Assembly: GCA_907163375.1 (NCBI GenBank)
Contig: CAJQUW010002095.1
Location: 682,001 to 746,000 of the forward strand
Length of the DNA: 64,000 nt
Direction of reading: 5' to 3'
Source of the DNA: Prostheceraeus crozeri
Lineage: Eukaryota; Platyhelminthes; Polycladida; Euryleptidae
In this document: positions 62,401 through 64,000 of the stretch, in pieces
Layout of the letters: each line of letters opens with the position of its first letter
Numbering within the stretch: position 1 is the stretch's first letter
Program-made: the position numbers and the translations under genes
Notes under the pieces: generated by a model
Database searches by the model: none
Seen by the model: the letters and a program-made list of their open reading frames with translations, nothing else
Told to the model about the DNA's origin: nothing

Positions 62401-63410
62401 TGACATTGAACTTCGAGTTCTGTCAGTAATTTCATAGTCAGTTGAAATTCCGACCCTGGCCCGATTACCGGCCGATCTATGCACTGATGAATCACTCAAA
62501 AGATCGTTTAGTATTGTATTCCAGAATGACGGTAGTGACTGACACCAAGTAGGCGCCATAGACATCGACGAATGATGAGTACCATTTCCCGTACGCGTGG
62601 GCGGATCAGATCCAATTACTTGTCCGAGAAAATCCCAGAGACAGCCTCTCAATCCCACATGGAACTCTCACAAGCCGGAAGGGAGTACTTCCCTGGAGTT
62701 TGTCACTTCTCATTTCTTCCTGAGACATTTTGATTGCTAAATAATTCAAACGTGTTTGTGTTTCGGTTTCGGTTTTGTCTGATATCGGACGTGATTCGCT
62801 AGGGTGTAAGTTAGATTATAAACGACTCAACAGTAATGCAAACGTCCTCTACTTGGTGTTTGCATGGAGTCTGTCTGAGAAATTCTCACCTCGTTCGCGA
62901 GAGGCGAGTCTGATTGGACTCTTTGGAGAAGAGTACAAGGGAGAAATCGTCACTGTGATGAAGGCGAGCTTCACTCCAAGCGTTTAAACTTAAATAGACT
63001 GTTTTAACTTTAAACTGTTTCTATTTGATCTCGACTTCACATATCCAGGGAAAATCGACAGCATTGCAATTAATTAGATTCAGTTGGTCTCAATTAATTG
63101 ATCGTTCAAAAATTTATTGATGATGGCTAACGATTGAATGATTTCTAGCACAATTGAAATATTCTTAAGTTGTAAGAATGATGGCGTAAAGCGGTATGGA
63201 GACTAACTGAACCATGGAGTAAGCATACAGTGTGTAGACTCAAAACATGTCAGCACAGAGTAAAAATTTTATAGTAGAAGATTTATTTTTTGCGGAGATT
63301 GCGCTTCTGCGATCCAAAAAAATATTTGATCAATTTAAAAAAAGACTAACTTTTTGCAAATTATTCCTTTGTTTATATGCTAGCGATTTGGTGTCTCTAA
63401 ATAAGCAGTA
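59401..63410. other. Noncoding stretch, presumed intron
   Basis: The longest frame (62260-62658, minus, 132 codons) lies in a GC-richer patch but has no recognisable domain. AATTGCAATTAATT-type words recur at 63060-63110. No navigator exon was recognised. Confidence 0.4.
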
Positions 63411-63415
63411 TCAAA

Positions 63416-63975
63416 ATGAATCATGCTAACTTGCAGCAAGTAAGCAGCTTCAAATGCCTTGGGACCTCATTAGGAAGTGATGGAAGATCCTTAACGGAAA
63501 TCAAAATAAGAATCGCTCAAGCCAAGAAGGCTTTCATGGACATCTCACACATCTTAACCAACCCAAAATTATCATTCAAGGACAGACTTGTCTTGCTGCA
63601 TGGACCTTGAGCAAAAGAGCTATTTCCATTTTAAATGCTGCAAATATGTGGTTTCTGAGAAAAATGCAGAGGATATCATATACAAGAAGAATAACAAACG
63701 AAGAAGTCTTGAAACGAGTTTGTAAGAAAAGAACCATCTCGGCAATCAGAGGAACCCAAGCAATTTTCTTCGGTCATGTCAATGAGACGAGAAGGTCTGG
63801 AGAACCTGGCGACTACCGGAAAAATTGCTGGCAAGAAGAGCAGAGGCAGACAAAGAGATAGGTGACGGACAATTTGAGTGGATGGCTGCTAAGGACACCA
63901 GCGGATCCACTGCACGATACGAGAGACAGAAAGCGGTAGCGGACCATGATCGCCCACACCCCCGGCACGGCACTT
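63416..63975 (+). pseudogene. LINE reverse transcriptase C-terminal fragment, broken
   Basis: The C-terminal part of a non-LTR retrotransposon protein, of the type found next to the reverse transcriptase in many invertebrate endonuclease/RT LINEs. Recognisable pieces: FKCLGTSLGSDGRSLTEIKI (from about 63449), RISYTRRITNEEVLKRVCK (from about 63673), FFGHV (about 63766) and, in another frame, TGKIAGKKSRGRQR (about 63815-63856). The frame changes near 63605 and again near 63780, a short segment that normally contains the LYG(C/A)E motif is missing at the first change, and stops follow. The tail ends in GAAGAAGAAATAAG near 63975. It is 5'-truncated and old. Confidence 0.8.
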
Positions 63976-64000
63976 AGAAGAAGAAATAAGTGGTATGAAG

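Noticed and set aside
62260-62658. 132-codon minus-strand frame as an exon
   Set aside because: No domain recognised and it is antisense to the presumed navigator gene; insufficient evidence.

Overview
This window looks like intron and intergenic DNA from an invertebrate metazoan. It is AT-rich with almost no long open frames, and it carries many decayed transposons of animal type (hAT, Tc1/mariner, non-LTR retrotransposons, a Penelope-like element, tRNA-derived SINEs). The one host coding exon I can recognise belongs to a bilaterian cytoskeletal gene family. I cannot fix the phylum from sequence alone. No bacterial operons, rRNA genes, CRISPR arrays or convincing functional tRNA genes are visible, and I recognise no retrovirus-like or capsid-bearing element.

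Host gene: a 118-bp exon at 57188-57305 (+) encodes the start of a calponin-homology (CH) domain that matches the neuron navigator family (NAV1/2/3, nematode unc-53, fly sickie). It has a pyrimidine-tract acceptor and a GTAAGT donor. Just upstream, 56480-57180 is pyrimidine-rich, is GC-richer at 56560-56720, and carries a 46-bp tandem repeat. I could not find the next exon in the remaining 6.7 kb, so much of the right side is probably one long intron.

Mobile DNA, left to right: two inverted copies of a hAT terminal region (50-421 and 3343-3720) with a short nonautonomous hAT-like element (1218-1921, 8-bp target duplication) between them; GC-rich hAT-like ends near 9870-10972; a Tc1-type transposase with a full open frame and an intact DD34E triad (15375-16385); hAT ends at about 17246, 20429 and 41224; a hairpin of two inverted Penelope-like terminal segments (25115-25424); a Penelope-like GIY-YIG endonuclease fragment (41900-42620); a 98-bp palindromic MITE (45513-45610); a complete but broken Tc1/IS630-type transposon with perfect 24-bp inverted repeats, TA duplications and arrays of subterminal repeats (46338-48234); a LINE whose 783-codon frame is open from endonuclease to C terminus (51965-54475, minus strand); and the tail of a second LINE at the right edge (63416-63975). 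Several tRNA-derived SINE heads lie between these.

The most unusual item is the 46.3-48.2 kb transposon with its mirror-image subterminal repeat arrays, followed by the Penelope-type inverted hairpin. The Tc1 transposase and the LINE frame are the only two long intact reading frames and look like the youngest insertions. Long stretches between the listed items hold nothing I can identify.
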